A stretch of DNA of 64,000 nucleotides from Schizochytrium sp. CCTCC M209059 (lineage: Eukaryota > Sar > Bigyra > Thraustochytrida > Thraustochytriidae), in contig KN805386.1 in assembly GCA_000818945.1 (NCBI GenBank), positions 230,627 to 294,626 of the forward strand, written 5' to 3'. Made by a program: the position numbers and the translations under genes. The first letter of the stretch is position 1; each line of letters starts with the position of its first letter. This document shows positions 1 through 10,188 of this stretch, piece by piece. The notes beneath the pieces were generated by a model. It made no database searches, was not told the DNA's origin, and worked only from the letters and a program-made list of their open reading frames with translations.

Positions 1-564
1 CACCTCTCGGGTGTTGGTGCGCTTTCCGTTGCGATCATATTGCGGCTCGGGCGACGGACTACGGTTTGGGTTCGACTCTTCGCGCCTTGCGTCGTCGCGC
101 ACGTTTCGAAGTTTGCGATCAACTGATGCCATCCGCAACTTGAGAATCATGAGGTTCTCTTCCCGGAGGACATCCTTTGAGGGCTCTTTGGGTGGGCCCC
201 AGCGCGTCCGGCGTTTACCCGTTATTCCATCGCCGGTAGAATCTGCGGCGTTGGTGTTTTGGGCCTGATCATCGGCATCGTCTTCAGACCCCCAGCGAGG
301 CCGCTTGCGAGGCTCGGCGTCTTGCGGCCGGCCGATCTCCGTCGCATGGCGGTTCTCCGAGCGCTGGTACGCCTTGCGGACTTTGTCAAATTGCGGCCAG
401 GACGCGAGTTCTCTGGATATGATGGGAAAATCCTGGCACTCGCGACGCAGGCCATCCATATCGTCCTCGGCGAGGCCATTGTACCACGTCTTGAGCGGCA
501 CGAAGATCTGCTTTGCCAATGCCTCGCGCTCGGCAGCCTCTTCGCGTTTGCTTTGCTCGTCCAT
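1..564 (-). CDS. SF1: Splicing factor 1 / branchpoint-binding protein, N-terminal part (partial)
   Basis: SF1/BBP recognises the intron branchpoint and hands over to U2AF and U2 snRNP in the nucleus. The 188 visible residues start at the ATG whose complement is 562-564 and stay open to the left edge, so the KH-QUA2 RNA-binding part lies outside the window. The last visible stretch (about residues 167-188) carries the SF1 signature SPSPEP followed by Y-D-R-N-G-K-R-x-N-T-R-E, which in family members precedes the KH domain. Two basic-Trp motifs, RKRPRW (86-91) and KRRTRW (117-122), look like U2AF-ligand motifs (ULM). The first 85 residues are helical and charged and have no match I recognise. 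Human SF1 has a single ULM close to its N terminus, so both the extension and the second motif are unusual. It is divergent from CWC15, with about 550 bp between the starts. Family assignment is confident. Confidence 0.88.
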   Translation of the reverse strand, partial: MDEQSKREEAAEREALAKQIFVPLKTWYNGLAEDDMDGLRRECQDFPIISRELASWPQFDKVRKAYQRSENRHATEIGRPQDAEPRKRPRWGSEDDADDQAQNTNAADSTGDGITGKRRTRWGPPKEPSKDVLREENLMILKLRMASVDRKLRNVRDDARREESNPNRSPSPEPQYDRNGKRTNTREV

Positions 565-1111
565 CCTTGCACAGCCAACGCGAAAGGCGTGCGTGCCCCC
601 GTACGATGCAGCAGATCCTCTTGCTCCTTAAAGCAGCAGCTGCAGCAGCCACACGAGCGCAAGCGCGAGCCCGAGCTGCTACAACGCCGCGCCGCGCCAC
701 CCGTTCTCGCGGGCGCGGAGCTCTCCTTTTCTCGAGGCGCGAGCGCGACGCCGCGCAGCTGACGCGCGGCGCGACACGTCGGGTGCACCGGACTCGCGCG
801 GGGCCGCCGCGCACCGAGGTCTCGCGCGCGCGCCCAAAAGCGGTCTGCCGGCACCGGCGGCAGAGCCGCGAGCGACTCGTGGCAGGCGAGATATAGATAG
901 CGAAAGGCACGGAAAGGTAAAAGCAAAAGCAAAAGCAAAAGCAAAAGAGCAAAAGCAAAACCAACCGCGCACGAGGCTGGCCGGCAGCCCAGCTCCGACA
1001 CCTCGCCGGCGGCGCTCGTGCGCGACGCGCAGGCAGCTAGGCAGCCAGGCGCGGAGACCGGGCGGCGGCGCGCGTGGATCCGTCTGAGCAGGCGGACTCG
1101 CGCTCGGGAGG
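565..1111. promoter_or_regulatory. Shared upstream region of SF1 and CWC15
   Basis: About 550 bp separate the two divergent start codons. The stretch is GC-rich and holds an AAAAGC microsatellite at about 917-961. The open frames across it are GC-driven and lack homology. It presumably contains both 5' UTRs and a bidirectional promoter; no specific element is recognisable. Confidence 0.4.
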
Positions 1112-1888
1112 ATGGCGCACTCGCACTTGCCGACGTGGAAAGCGGCGCAGGCGACGGGCGACACCTTCGACAAGGGCAACTTCCGCACGGGAGGCGTCGG
1201 CAGCGCGCAGCGCAGCCGCAAGGACGCAACCGGGTACACCAAGCTCAAGCTGCGGCAGGCAGAACAGCTCGAGACGGACGCTTCGCTCGAGGACCTCGAG
1301 CGACGAGAGCTTGCTGCCGTCAAGACTGACGTCCTTCGCGTTGCCGATGCCGAAAAGGACAAGGACACGGGCGCGGGCGTGAGGGAGAAAAGGATAATAA
1401 CAGAGGTCAAGGATGGCGGTGGTGGCGCCAAAGGAAAACGCAAAGAAGAGGAAGAAGAAGGAGATGAGGATGATGATCTCGCGCAATTCGACGACAAGGA
1501 CGACGAGGTCTCGAGCGCCTCAGAAGACGAGAACGGCTCGGACGACAACGACGACGACGATGATGACTCGGACTCAGACTCGGACGACGAAGAAGAGCTT
1601 GCCCGAGAGCTGGAGCGCATCAAGAAAGAGCGACAAGAGGAGGCCGCGCGCAAGCAGGCCGAAGAGGAGGAAATCTCGGCAAAAGCACGAAGACAAGAGG
1701 CCATGCTTTCAGACTCAGCTTCTATCGCTTCGGGTGCAACTGCTTCAACGACCCTCAAGCGACGATGGGACGCCGACGTGGTGTTTCAAAACCAGGCCCG
1801 CGGGGAGCAGGCGCCCAAGAAGAGATTTATCAACGATACGCTACGCAACGACTTTCATAGAGCCTTCTTGAAGAAATACATTCCGTGA
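1112..1888 (+). CDS. CWC15: CWC15/Cwf15 spliceosome component
   Basis: CWC15 is a small, mostly unstructured subunit of the Prp19-related complex in the catalytic spliceosome. The 258-residue intronless frame starts at the first ATG. The N terminus fits the family: a short polar lead, then T-x-L-K-L-R-Q, corresponding to the T-K-I-K-Y-R-Q segment of human CWC15. A long acidic Asp/Glu tract (about residues 110-160) is followed by a charged helix (LARELERIKKERQEEAARKQ). The C terminus carries the diagnostic block KRRWDxDVVFxN, then KKRFxNDTLRxDFHxxFxxKYI. Length is close to human CWC15 (229 aa). It lies back to back with SF1, another splicing gene. The stop is about 80 bp before the assembly gap. 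Confidence 0.95.
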   Translation: MAHSHLPTWKAAQATGDTFDKGNFRTGGVGSAQRSRKDATGYTKLKLRQAEQLETDASLEDLERRELAAVKTDVLRVADAEKDKDTGAGVREKRIITEVKDGGGGAKGKRKEEEEEGDEDDDLAQFDDKDDEVSSASEDENGSDDNDDDDDDSDSDSDDEEELARELERIKKERQEEAARKQAEEEEISAKARRQEAMLSDSASIASGATASTTLKRRWDADVVFQNQARGEQAPKKRFINDTLRNDFHRAFLKKYIP

Positions 1889-1969
1889 ACATCCATCCAC
1901 CGAGTGAGCGAGCAAGTGACTGCCCATTGTTTGATGGGACAGCACTGCGCGCCGCGGCTCAGCTCGGCT

Positions 1970-2035
1970 NNNNNNNNNNNNNNNNNNNNNNNNNNNNNNN
2001 NNNNNNNNNNNNNNNNNNNNNNNNNNNNNNNNNNN
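1970..2035. other. Assembly gap (66 Ns)
   Basis: A run of 66 N separates the 3' end of CWC15 from the 3' end of the convergent gene at 2063-3637. The true size is unknown. Both coding ends lie outside it. Confidence 1.
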
Positions 2036-2062
2036 AGGGGCACGGTCATTGTTGTAACGAAT

Positions 2063-3637
2063 TTAGCTATCCTGGAAGCCAAGTTTCTCCAGGCGCGCGC
2101 GGTGCGTGTTGGAGATCTTCATGAGCTCTTGCTGGAACGAGGGCACCTGCTGGTACTTGAGCACGGCCGCGTGTAACAAATCCTGTGCGCGTTGTAAAGA
2201 ATAAACAAGATCGAAAAAGTCAGTTTTCCTCCATTCTCTTTCCTGCTCACCTGTGTGAATGCAGTTGCCGAGACCCTCTCTTGTCCACTCCGCTCTCTTC
2301 TGCACCAACCCCGCCCTCTCCTCGTCTTTACCTCATCCAGTCTGTAAAGTCTTATAATGAGAAGCGACCGACTGATTGTGGACCCGTGATCATACCCAAA
2401 CAGTGGAGGAGTCACTGTGCAGGTTCACTAGTAGGACCTTCAATCTAACGCTCAGTAATTATGGACAACACGTGAGAAGCGCGTCGACCATACTCAAACT
2501 GGCGTAGCTGTAGTTGTAGTTGCATCGTATTTATTCGTGGCGCGGCGTGGTGTTGCATGACGTGACGGAATGAATACCTTTCCGATCCGACGAAGCGATG
2601 CCTAACTCCACAAATGCTCTCCCCCTCTCTCTTTCCCTCTTTCTCTTTCTCTCTCTCTCATCTCGTCACGGTCTTTACAACAGAAGGAGATACCAGGGTC
2701 CGGATTGCAGAATTAATCAAGTCGTCATCGGTGCCAAGCTGATGGGCCTGGCGTCGGGATGTAACGTGTGTGATTGTGTTCTCTTCATCCCCATCATCAT
2801 CTCACTTCTTACTTGAGGGGTGCTGGGTTGTACAGTCCCGCCCCGACATGACAAAGAAAGGCCTTCTCCACGCTTCTCCCACGTTCTCTCTCTCTTGTCT
2901 CTGAAACTCTCACGTACCTCGCTAATGTTGTGCTTGCTGTGGACCTCGGCGCGGACGCGTCCGACGCGATCGAGGTAGCGCTGCTGGAGCTCAGCCTTGA
3001 ACTCGGTCGAGTCCGGGGCCAGGCCCGAGTCGGCGAGCTCCTTGTGGATGCTCTCGAGGACAATGTTGACGCCATCCATGGTCTCGGACATGATCTGGAG
3101 CACCTTTTCCATGGTGACCTCTTTTGGGACCTCGGGGAGCTGAGTTTGCTGCTGGCCGGTGACGGCCTTAAACAGGCGCTTGAGCTTGACGAGCGTCTTG
3201 TTGAAGTCCTCGTCGTCCTCGTAGTACTTGGTCGCCTGGCGAACCTCTTCCTCGGTGGTGTTGTTTTCCTTGTACACGGTCTGCTCGACCTCGGCCATGG
3301 CCTGACGAAACTGGGTCATCAGGTACTGCTCCATCTCCTCGTGCGAGATCTGCTTGCCGCGGCTCTCCACGGACATGCGCACCTTTTGCTCGTGCTCTGC
3401 CAGATTCATGACAACCATTTGCATCATACCGGTGATGCGCTCAAAGATGCGGATCATGGCCTCTTTGCCCAGCTTGGGCTTGTCGCCAGCGCCTTCACCC
3501 TCGGCGCTGGAGGCGCCCTCGCTTGCGGCGGCCTTCTTGCTGCCCGCGGGGCGCGTCAAAAGATACAGGAGTCCGGCGGTCAGGACGGCCACACCGGCCG
3601 CCATGCCCACGGCCACGGCCTTACTGGACGACGACAT
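2063..3637 (-). CDS. Hypothetical N-terminally membrane-anchored protein, two exons
   Basis: CDS is complement(join(2063..2182, 2918..3637)), 279 residues. The only in-frame ATG is the complement of 3635-3637. Exon 1 ends at GAG before a GTACGTG donor; exon 2 opens after a CACAG acceptor at 2183, in phase 0, giving the junction N-I-S-E/D-L-L-H. The 735-bp intron contains pyrimidine-rich simple sequence. The protein has one hydrophobic helix at residues 7-27 followed by a basic Lys/Arg patch. The remaining ~240 residues are highly charged helices rich in Glu, Met and Gln, so it is probably anchored with its body in the cytosol or organelle matrix. I do not recognise the family. The splice model rests on consensus sites and frame continuity only. 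Confidence 0.65.
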
Positions 3638-5857
3638 TATCTTCTTTTTTCTTTTCTTTTCTTTGCTGCTGCTGCTGCTGCTGCGAGCGCTTTCTCTTCT
3701 TGCTGAGGTTGGTGCTGGTGCTGGTGCTGGTGCTGCAGCACGAGCGCCTTGTGCTTCGCAAGGTCGGTCGCTCTCTTGCGACGCCTTGCCTGGAAAGTGA
3801 CGCGGACGGGCGGGCAGGCGGGCGGACGAGCCCTCGGACACGGAGCGGCGCGGCGCGGACGGGACTGCCGAGCTACGGCCTCGCGGCGGCGGTCGGAGGC
3901 TGGCTGCGCGGTGGCGGCGGCGACTGAGAATCAATCAGTCGATCGTGTGGTTGGATGCGCGTCTGCCCGCTCCGCCTTTCCTCCGCTCTCTCCCTTTTAT
4001 CCCAGGCCACCAACCCTGGCCTCTGAAAACCCGCGCACCGGACCCCGTAACATTTTGCTCTTCTATCACTATTGTCTCCATCTGTGTCTTGTGGCCGTCA
4101 TTTTTCGCACAAAAGACTAGGTTTACGAATACATACGCAAGGATGTGAATTTCGCATAGTCTTGTAAGAATTGCGTGATAGCGCGAGAGTTCGCGGAAGC
4201 TCCGTGCGACCAGGTGACATTATAATTAGTAAAATACCTGTAATGTTGTCGGGTCTGGTGGCACGCGAAGGATTCGACGCCGCGGTCGCGAAGGTCTTGG
4301 AGTTTCTTTTCACTCGCTTTGACCGCTTTTGATTGGTGAAGAAGCCCTTCTTCATCAAGACAAGCTGAGGCCCGGGCTGCTTTACTGCTGCGTTCCATCG
4401 CTCGCCACGCTCTCAAGAACAACCTGTATCTCACAGTCCGAGTCCGAGTCCGAGTCTGAGTCCGAGCCCGAGTCAGTATAATTTAGCACTTCAATGCCTG
4501 AACAAGACTTGGATTGGAGTGGAGTCGAAATGGAATGGAATGGAATGGAATGGACGCAGAGCAGGCTGGCCCGCCAAGCAGAGACGGGCGCAGGGTCACA
4601 AGGCTGCGACTCCACCCCGCGGCGGTCTCTTCCCTTATCTTCCAGCCGGCGATGACGTTTCGCCTGCATGGCTGCTGCTGCGGCAGCGATGCTCGGCTCC
4701 GCTCCGCTCTTTACATTAGGCCTAGCTGATTGCAGCTGCAGCTGCGTGTCCGCCCGCGATCCGATCTTTTTTCGGCTGGCTGCTGATCCTGGCATGGAGT
4801 GGCTGCCCTTGACCATCGATCATTGAATGATGATCATTAATAGCGTTGTAGCCGAGGATCGAGTTTCTTGAGCTGCTGCAGCTGCTCTCTCGCGGACGCC
4901 CGAGTCTTCTTCTTCTTCTTCTTCTTCTTCTTCTGTGGCTGCTGTCTGACAGTGAGATCAACCCATGCGCGCCCCTTCACGCTGGTCCAGCCGTCGCAGA
5001 CGACGAGCACTATATCACCGACGACATGACAGCTCCGAGAGACTTCGCCTCGCCATTTAAGTAAAGATCCTTGCCTTCGCATCCACCCATCATCGATTCC
5101 GCCTCGCTCTCAACATTGACCTTGTCGCACGTATAGAAAGTATAGTATACTCCTCCTCCTCCTCCTCCTCCTCCTCCTCCTCCTCGTCCTCGTCCTTAGA
5201 CATCCACAAACATCCTGAAGACGACAAACGTGGCTGTGCTTTCCTTCTTCCTCCTCCTCCTCCTCCTCCTCCTCGTCCACCATGGCGCTCTCCAAGTCGT
5301 GTGATCGTCATCGCGTTCTTCCCTGGAAAGACGGCGGGAATGAATGCCATGCTTTTCCCTTAGCGTGGCCGTGCGTGCCGAGGTGATACGTAGGCCGAGT
5401 GTTACTAGGCCAGCATGATGCTCTCAATGGCAGCGGCCAATGTGACGAGGGCGATCGAGATCGAATCGATCGATCGATCGACGCCGCACAGGCGGCCAAA
5501 CCCGAGAGACGCCAGCCAGCCCGAGACAGACAACAGGTGCGTGCGACGCGCGGGAGAGGGGGAGGGAGGACGCGAAGGCCGGAGGCGCGCTCGCGAGCCC
5601 GCCTTGCGAGGCAGGCAGCGAGCGCCGCGTCTTGCGAGAAAGAGGCCAGGATGATGGTGATGGAGGAGGAGGGGCGATCGTGCGGCTGCGCAGAAGGCAT
5701 GGCCGGCCATCTTGGACACGACGAGGAGGGGCGAGAAGGAGAGGCGATGCGGCGAGAAGAGGCGCGGGAAATTGAGCACAGCACCGCGCGAGGGAGAAAG
5801 GGAGCGAGAGGCTGACGCTGAAGGAAATCGCAGTAGAGAATTACAAAAGCACAGATC
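3638..5857. other. Intergenic, microsatellite-rich stretch with no confident gene
   Basis: No convincing protein is seen on either strand. Simple repeats: GCT triplets about 3665-3684; GGTGCT about 3711-3734; CCGAGT about 4435-4473; GGAAT about 4530-4554; CTT about 4903-4933; CTC/TCC about 5150-5193 and 5248-5275; GATC about 5463-5482. Frames over these encode homopolymers (SD, EEE, RRR) and are artefacts. A minus-strand frame at 4123-4434 has coding-like composition in its first half (E-K-K-L-Q-D-L-R-D-R-G) and could be an exon, but I could not find partners for it. Confidence 0.5.
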
Positions 5858-6981
5858 ATGTTCAAGACCGTTGCCACCAAGAGCGGCTCTGTCGCTGCCC
5901 GCGCCGAGAACATCCTCGGCCGCCGCGTTGGCGCCATGAGCATGTCCACTAACGTCAAGGACGAGACCCAGAGCGGCCACAAGGATGTGACCACCAACAT
6001 CAAGTCCTCGCACAACGAGAACGTTATCTGGTCGGATGCCCTCCTCACCCGCGAGGAGCGCCAGAACTACCTCAAGTCCAAGCACGTTGGTGCCACCCTC
6101 TGGGTCACCGGCCTCTCTGGCAGTGGCAAGTCCACCGTTGGCGCTGCCCTCGAGCACAAGCTCCTCGAGGCTGGCGTCCAGGCCTACCGTCTCGAGTAAG
6201 TTCCCCCCCACCCCCCTTGTCCCGCTGCGATTGAGCGACACCATCATTTTCTTGCCGCACGTTCGCTGACCTTTTGCCTCTTTGCGTCCCCTCGATGCGC
6301 TTGCATCTATCCTTTCCTCTACTCCTTTCATCCCATTGTTTGCTCAATCCTTTTTGTGCAATATCGTGGCTCTTCACAGCGGTGTAAGTCTATTTCGCAT
6401 CGTCCCCGTTCCCGCGTGTTCGAGGACTCTTTTATTTCAACAAATCAATCAATCGATCGACTGACTGACTGACTGACTGACTCTTCCCGATGATGGTATG
6501 GCGACTCGCTTCTGTGGTCCTTTTCGTTCTTTTGCGTCTTGTCAATGCCTCTACGCAGGACAACATCCGCTTCGGCCTCAATGCCGGCCTCGGCTTCAGC
6601 GCCGAGGACCGCGAGGAGAACCTTCGCCGCATCGGTGAGGTCGCCGCTCTCTTCGCCGACAGTGGCGTGATTGCCATCACCTCCTTCATCAGCCCCTACA
6701 AGCGCAGCCGCGAGAAGGCTCGCGAGATCCACGAGCGCATGGGCGTGCCCTTCTTCGAGGTCTTCGCGGACGTCCCCCTCGAGGTCGCCGAGTCCCGCGA
6801 CCCCAAGGGTCTCTACAAGAAGGCCCGCGCTGGTGAGATCAAGAACTTTACCGGCATCGACGATCCCTACGAGGCCCCCGACGCCCCGGAGCTCGTTCTC
6901 CCCACCCACCAGCTCAGCGTTGAGGAGTCTTGCGAGAAGACCATTGCCTTCCTCAAGGAGAAGGGTATCATCAAGGCGTAA
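5858..6981 (+). CDS. Adenylylsulfate (APS) kinase, three exons including a 4-nt microexon
   Basis: It phosphorylates APS to PAPS, the universal sulfate donor. The model is join(5858..6195, 6380..6383, 6559..6981), 254 residues. Exon 1 holds the P-loop GLSGSGKST (about 88-96) and ends L-GA before GTAAGT. Exon 3 opens GACAACATCCGC after a CGCAG acceptor. Joining them directly breaks the frame. The bases CGGT at 6380-6383, flanked by CACAG and GTAAGT, complete the invariant D-G-D-N motif. Downstream family motifs are present: R-x-G-L-N..L-G-F, E-N-x-R-R-I-G-E-V, F-I-S-P-Y, D-P-K-G-L-Y-K-K-A-R-A-G-E-I-K-N-F-T-G-I-D, and Y-E-A-P. The length fits a stand-alone kinase with no sulfurylase domain. The first ~30 residues are basic and alanine-rich, so an organellar presequence is plausible. 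Intron 2 contains a GACT microsatellite (about 6460-6482). Confidence 0.93.
6380..6383 (+). other. Four-nucleotide microexon (CGGT) of the APS kinase gene
   Basis: The sequence reads TTCACAG, then CGGT, then GTAAGTC. With two bases (GA) carried over from exon 1 and exon 3 starting in phase 0, four bases are exactly what is needed. The result, GAC GGT GAC AAC, spells D-G-D-N, the strongly conserved substrate-binding motif of APS kinases. The flanking introns are 184 bp (6196-6379) and 175 bp (6384-6558), both GT-AG. Confidence 0.85.
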
Positions 6982-7989
6982 AAGATCATGACATCTTTTT
7001 CCCACTTCTTTCATGACAAAACAAAGATAAATGCGCGTGCAACACTGCTCTTGGATTGCCCTCAGACAAGCACAAGCTAGCTTGTGGTTCTCTCATCTCG
7101 ACCAAGCGCCCCCGTTCGTTTGCTCTTTTGCTTTGTTTGCCCCCTCCTCTCTAGCGAATTAGAATCCAGCACCCATAAAGAGCGTGATCTTTATCACACG
7201 AGGTGAGTAGCAACGAATGACTTCACAAGCTAACGCGCTGCAACCGTCTTCATTTCTCTTTTCCTTTGGCGCGAATCTTATCTCCTTTATAATAACTGAC
7301 AACTTTCGACCATTGGGCACATCGTGTTCTCTTTCTCCATCTTTTTCGGCCACCGTCAAAGTCTTGGCACCTTCTTCCCTCTGGTCCCTCCCCATCTTTC
7401 TGGCACGTCTGACCGATCTCCAGGGCATGATTCCAGCCAAGCCAAGAGCGGCTTCCAAGCTCAAGCCCAAGATGAACAAGCCCAGGGACAACCAAAATCC
7501 AATTCCGGGCCAAGATCAAGGTCCAAGTCTACCGACCACGAAGGCGAGCTTCTCCTGCTTGTACGCCTGCTCGTACTCGTCCTCGATACAGTGGATCATG
7601 ATGAGGCCCGGAACCCTCAAAGTCCGTCCCTTCGAGGCCTTTTTTCTTCAAGCTGGCAAAGCCAAGCCAAGCCAAGCCAAGCCAAGCCAAGCCAAACCCG
7701 CGTCGTCTGCCGCCGGGCGCGCGCTGTGCACGACTCGCGCGCAGGCCCGGGCCCCGCGCAGGGAGCTGCTCGCCCGCTCGTGGTCGCTGGGCGTCCGCCT
7801 AGCGAGTCGCGCGGCGGGAGAGGGCGCGGCTCCGGCATCCGGGCGACGGAACTCGGGCGGTTGGAGGCGCGAGCCCCTGTAGGACCGTCGGAGCCCGCGA
7901 GCCTCGCGCGCCGCGGCAACGCTTGCCCCCACGCGCAGACCGAGGCGGCCGGGCGGACGAGCACGCCCACGGCCCGCGGCGTCGAGCGC
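6982..7989. other. Intergenic region with a GCCAA tandem repeat
   Basis: It holds the APS kinase 3' UTR and the upstream region of the FYVE gene. A perfect GCCAA repeat runs about 7660-7695. On the minus strand, 7159-7640 has coding-like pieces, including a hydrophobic segment and an M-I-H-C-I-E-D-E-Y-E segment, but they lie in different frames with no good splice sites joining them. They may be a decayed small membrane-protein gene. I do not annotate a product. Confidence 0.4.
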
Positions 7990-9066
7990 ATGGACGACGC
8001 GAAGAATCCGTCGCGCGGCGGCGAATGGAATCCTGCGAACCGAGACGAAATGTCTGCAGATTCTGCCAAATCCACGCGCAAAGATTGGCAAGCGGGAAAA
8101 GCTGCTGAAGCAGCACAGGGAGCAACAGCAGCAGGAGGAAAAGGAGCTCAGCAAGTTCCTGACGAGAGACGCGCAAGGAGCAGATCCTCGTCAGGTAAGC
8201 TGCCGTCGAAGAAAGCAGACCCCCCAGGTTTATCTCGATGGATGCCCGACGATGCCACCGAGGTGTGTCTGGCCTGCAAAACGCCCTTTTCGGTATTCAA
8301 GAGAAGGCATCATTGCAGGAGGTGTCTGCGCATCTTTTGCGCCACCTGCTCGCCATTCCGCGCCCATCTTGCAGCATTTCCCAACGAAACGGTTCGAGTA
8401 TGTATTTCGTGCATGAAAGCACTTGCCGACGCGGGCGACGAGGGCGCTGTGCGGCAGACTCGAGGCTGGACGAACGTTCCGTCTTCATCTTCCCAGAGCC
8501 AGCTGAAAGCATCCCGCTCGAGCGCTAGGTCGGCATCTGCCTCATCAGGGCTTCACGAGCTCGGTCGTACTCTGCGAGCCAAAGCAAAGAGGGGGGCTTT
8601 GGATGCGAGTGCTGGTCGTGCCTTTATCAAAAGCCCGCATCTAGGTTCTACGCTTGCAAGTTTGTGGATATCGTCGTCTTCATCGCAGTCTTCGCAGTCA
8701 ATGACATCCTCATCGCAAACGTCTCCGCGGCTTTCCTTTACAGAGGTCACTGACGATACCACGCTCGTTGATCATCGACGTCTCGGATCCCCGGTTGCTC
8801 ATCAGCAAGCACAAGTTCCTGCTGTTGACGATCCTTCGTACCTGAGCTTGAATCCCTTATCGGACGATGACGCAAAAGAGGAGGCGCCGACGGAAAATGA
8901 AGCTCAAGGAGCTTCTGGATCTTCACGGTCAGCTACCGCCCGCCAAGAGCTTTCAACGGCGTCACCGCCGCAAACTACGGGATGGCGCAACAGCCCATGG
9001 TTCCGTCGACTTGCAATAGCTGCAGTCTTGATCTTACTGATTCGGCGCCTGGCGGCTCGCCGCTGA
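7990..9066 (+). CDS. FYVE zinc-finger protein with C-terminal transmembrane anchor
   Basis: FYVE fingers bind phosphatidylinositol 3-phosphate on endosomal membranes. The 358-residue frame starts at the first ATG giving a plausible N terminus; the frame is open further upstream without an ATG. Residues 84-143 form the finger. W-M-P-D-D matches the WxxD motif and R-R-H-H-C-R-R-C matches the R(R/K)HHCR signature. All eight zinc ligands are present (Cys 93, 96, 109, 112, 117, 120, 138, 141). The Gly usually after the fourth Cys is Leu. The rest is a low-complexity Ser-rich linker. The last ~25 residues form a hydrophobic helix with a basic end (R-R-L-A-A-R-R), as in a tail-anchored protein. Lipid-binding finger plus tail anchor suggests an endosomal or contact-site tether; that role is inference. 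Confidence 0.85.
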   Translation: MDDAKNPSRGGEWNPANRDEMSADSAKSTRKDWQAGKAAEAAQGATAAGGKGAQQVPDERRARSRSSSGKLPSKKADPPGLSRWMPDDATEVCLACKTPFSVFKRRHHCRRCLRIFCATCSPFRAHLAAFPNETVRVCISCMKALADAGDEGAVRQTRGWTNVPSSSSQSQLKASRSSARSASASSGLHELGRTLRAKAKRGALDASAGRAFIKSPHLGSTLASLWISSSSSQSSQSMTSSSQTSPRLSFTEVTDDTTLVDHRRLGSPVAHQQAQVPAVDDPSYLSLNPLSDDDAKEEAPTENEAQGASGSSRSATARQELSTASPPQTTGWRNSPWFRRLAIAAVLILLIRRLAARR

Positions 9067-10188
9067 ATTCTTTGCTTTACTCCTTCTTCGTGCGCGCCCC
9101 TATTCTCATTTCTTTTATCAAATTACCCCTAGCAGTGCGTCTGTTCATGCTCTTTTGCCCCATACACTTTCACCATTTATGTATTTCTCTCAATAACCAC
9201 TCATTTCGCCTGGGCTGGTTGTTTCGTTTGATTTTCCAAAAAGGACGCGGTCTGCTGGCCGTGACTGCGGTCCGCCACGGTCTGCGGTACTTGTAGGCGA
9301 TGCCCATGAACATGATGGCTGGATTTATTCTTATGTGAGGGCGTTGGGCGCCCACTGCAAAGTTGTCCGGAAAGTCACTGCCAGCCAAATTTTTGATCCT
9401 CCACCTTTCCAGTTCGGTCTGCGCCTGATCGGAGTACTGCAATACTACCAATGAGTACCCGAAACGGTCCGGCCGCAGCGATTCTGCACGATCATGCGTT
9501 TGCCCGCTCTACCGCCGCAGATATTTCCCGCAAAACCGAAGAGGAGCAGCGCGTAGTAACATTGCATCTGACCTGGGGACGGGCCGGGGTCATCAACGCG
9601 CTCACAGCGGTCGGCAAGTGCAAAAAATGGATACTTTACTGATACTGATCTGGCTGGCCGATTGAGATTCTGCAAGCCGCATCACGGCCCACTCACTACG
9701 CAGTGACAAACTAGGCCTAGGCCTAGGCAGGCTGGCGAGGCTTGGTCTTGACTGTTTTGGCCATGGTGGCTCGAAAAAGCTTTCTTTCTTTAAACATTTT
9801 TTTCTGCACACCAATTTTGCCTTTTGGGGGCTCCCTCAAGTACGCACTGCTGTAAAGTATACTTGAAGTTTAGGTGGGCGCGGCACTTGCAGCCATCACC
9901 AGGCGATTGCTTCTGGCTCAAATATAATAGGGGGAGATTTTGAGGGGGAAAAAAGAAGAGAATGCAGCCTGCGCGATCTTTTGACAGCTGCAGGAGCACG
10001 ACAGACGAGGAGCGGATGGATGCAAACGAGCAGTATCGCTGCCTTCGCGGCGGTCAGTGCGACCAAAACCTCAACGCACGCGCCAGGGAGAGAATCCAAA
10101 AGCAGCTTGCCTGTAGAGTGAAGCAGAAGCAAGCAAGCAAGCACGCAAGCAAGCAAGCAAGAGTGAATTGGCGAGGATCGTAACGAGG
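9067..10188. other. Intergenic region, no confident gene
   Basis: A minus-strand open stretch at 9170-9451 (ending H-K-W) has fairly natural composition but no ATG and no recognisable family. Its only upstream splice option would need an intron of about 20 nt. An AAGC repeat lies at about 10122-10162, just before the next gene. Confidence 0.4.

Noticed and set aside
222..1229. 335-residue minus-strand ORF over the SF1/CWC15 start region
   Set aside because: It overlaps real SF1 and CWC15 coding in other frames and is Arg/Ala/Ser-rich, as expected from GC-rich antisense DNA.
679..1758. 359-residue minus-strand ORF rich in Ser
   Set aside because: It is the antisense of the Asp/Glu codons of CWC15.
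2930..3706. 258-residue plus-strand ORF
   Set aside because: Antisense shadow of exon 1 of the membrane-anchored protein; the minus strand carries the ATG, splice sites and a coherent protein.
4530..4554. GGAAT repeat resembling a satellite unit
   Set aside because: Only about five units; an ordinary short microsatellite with no array.
5405..6331. 308-residue minus-strand ORF over the APS kinase
   Set aside because: Antisense of APS kinase exon 1, which has unmistakable family motifs.
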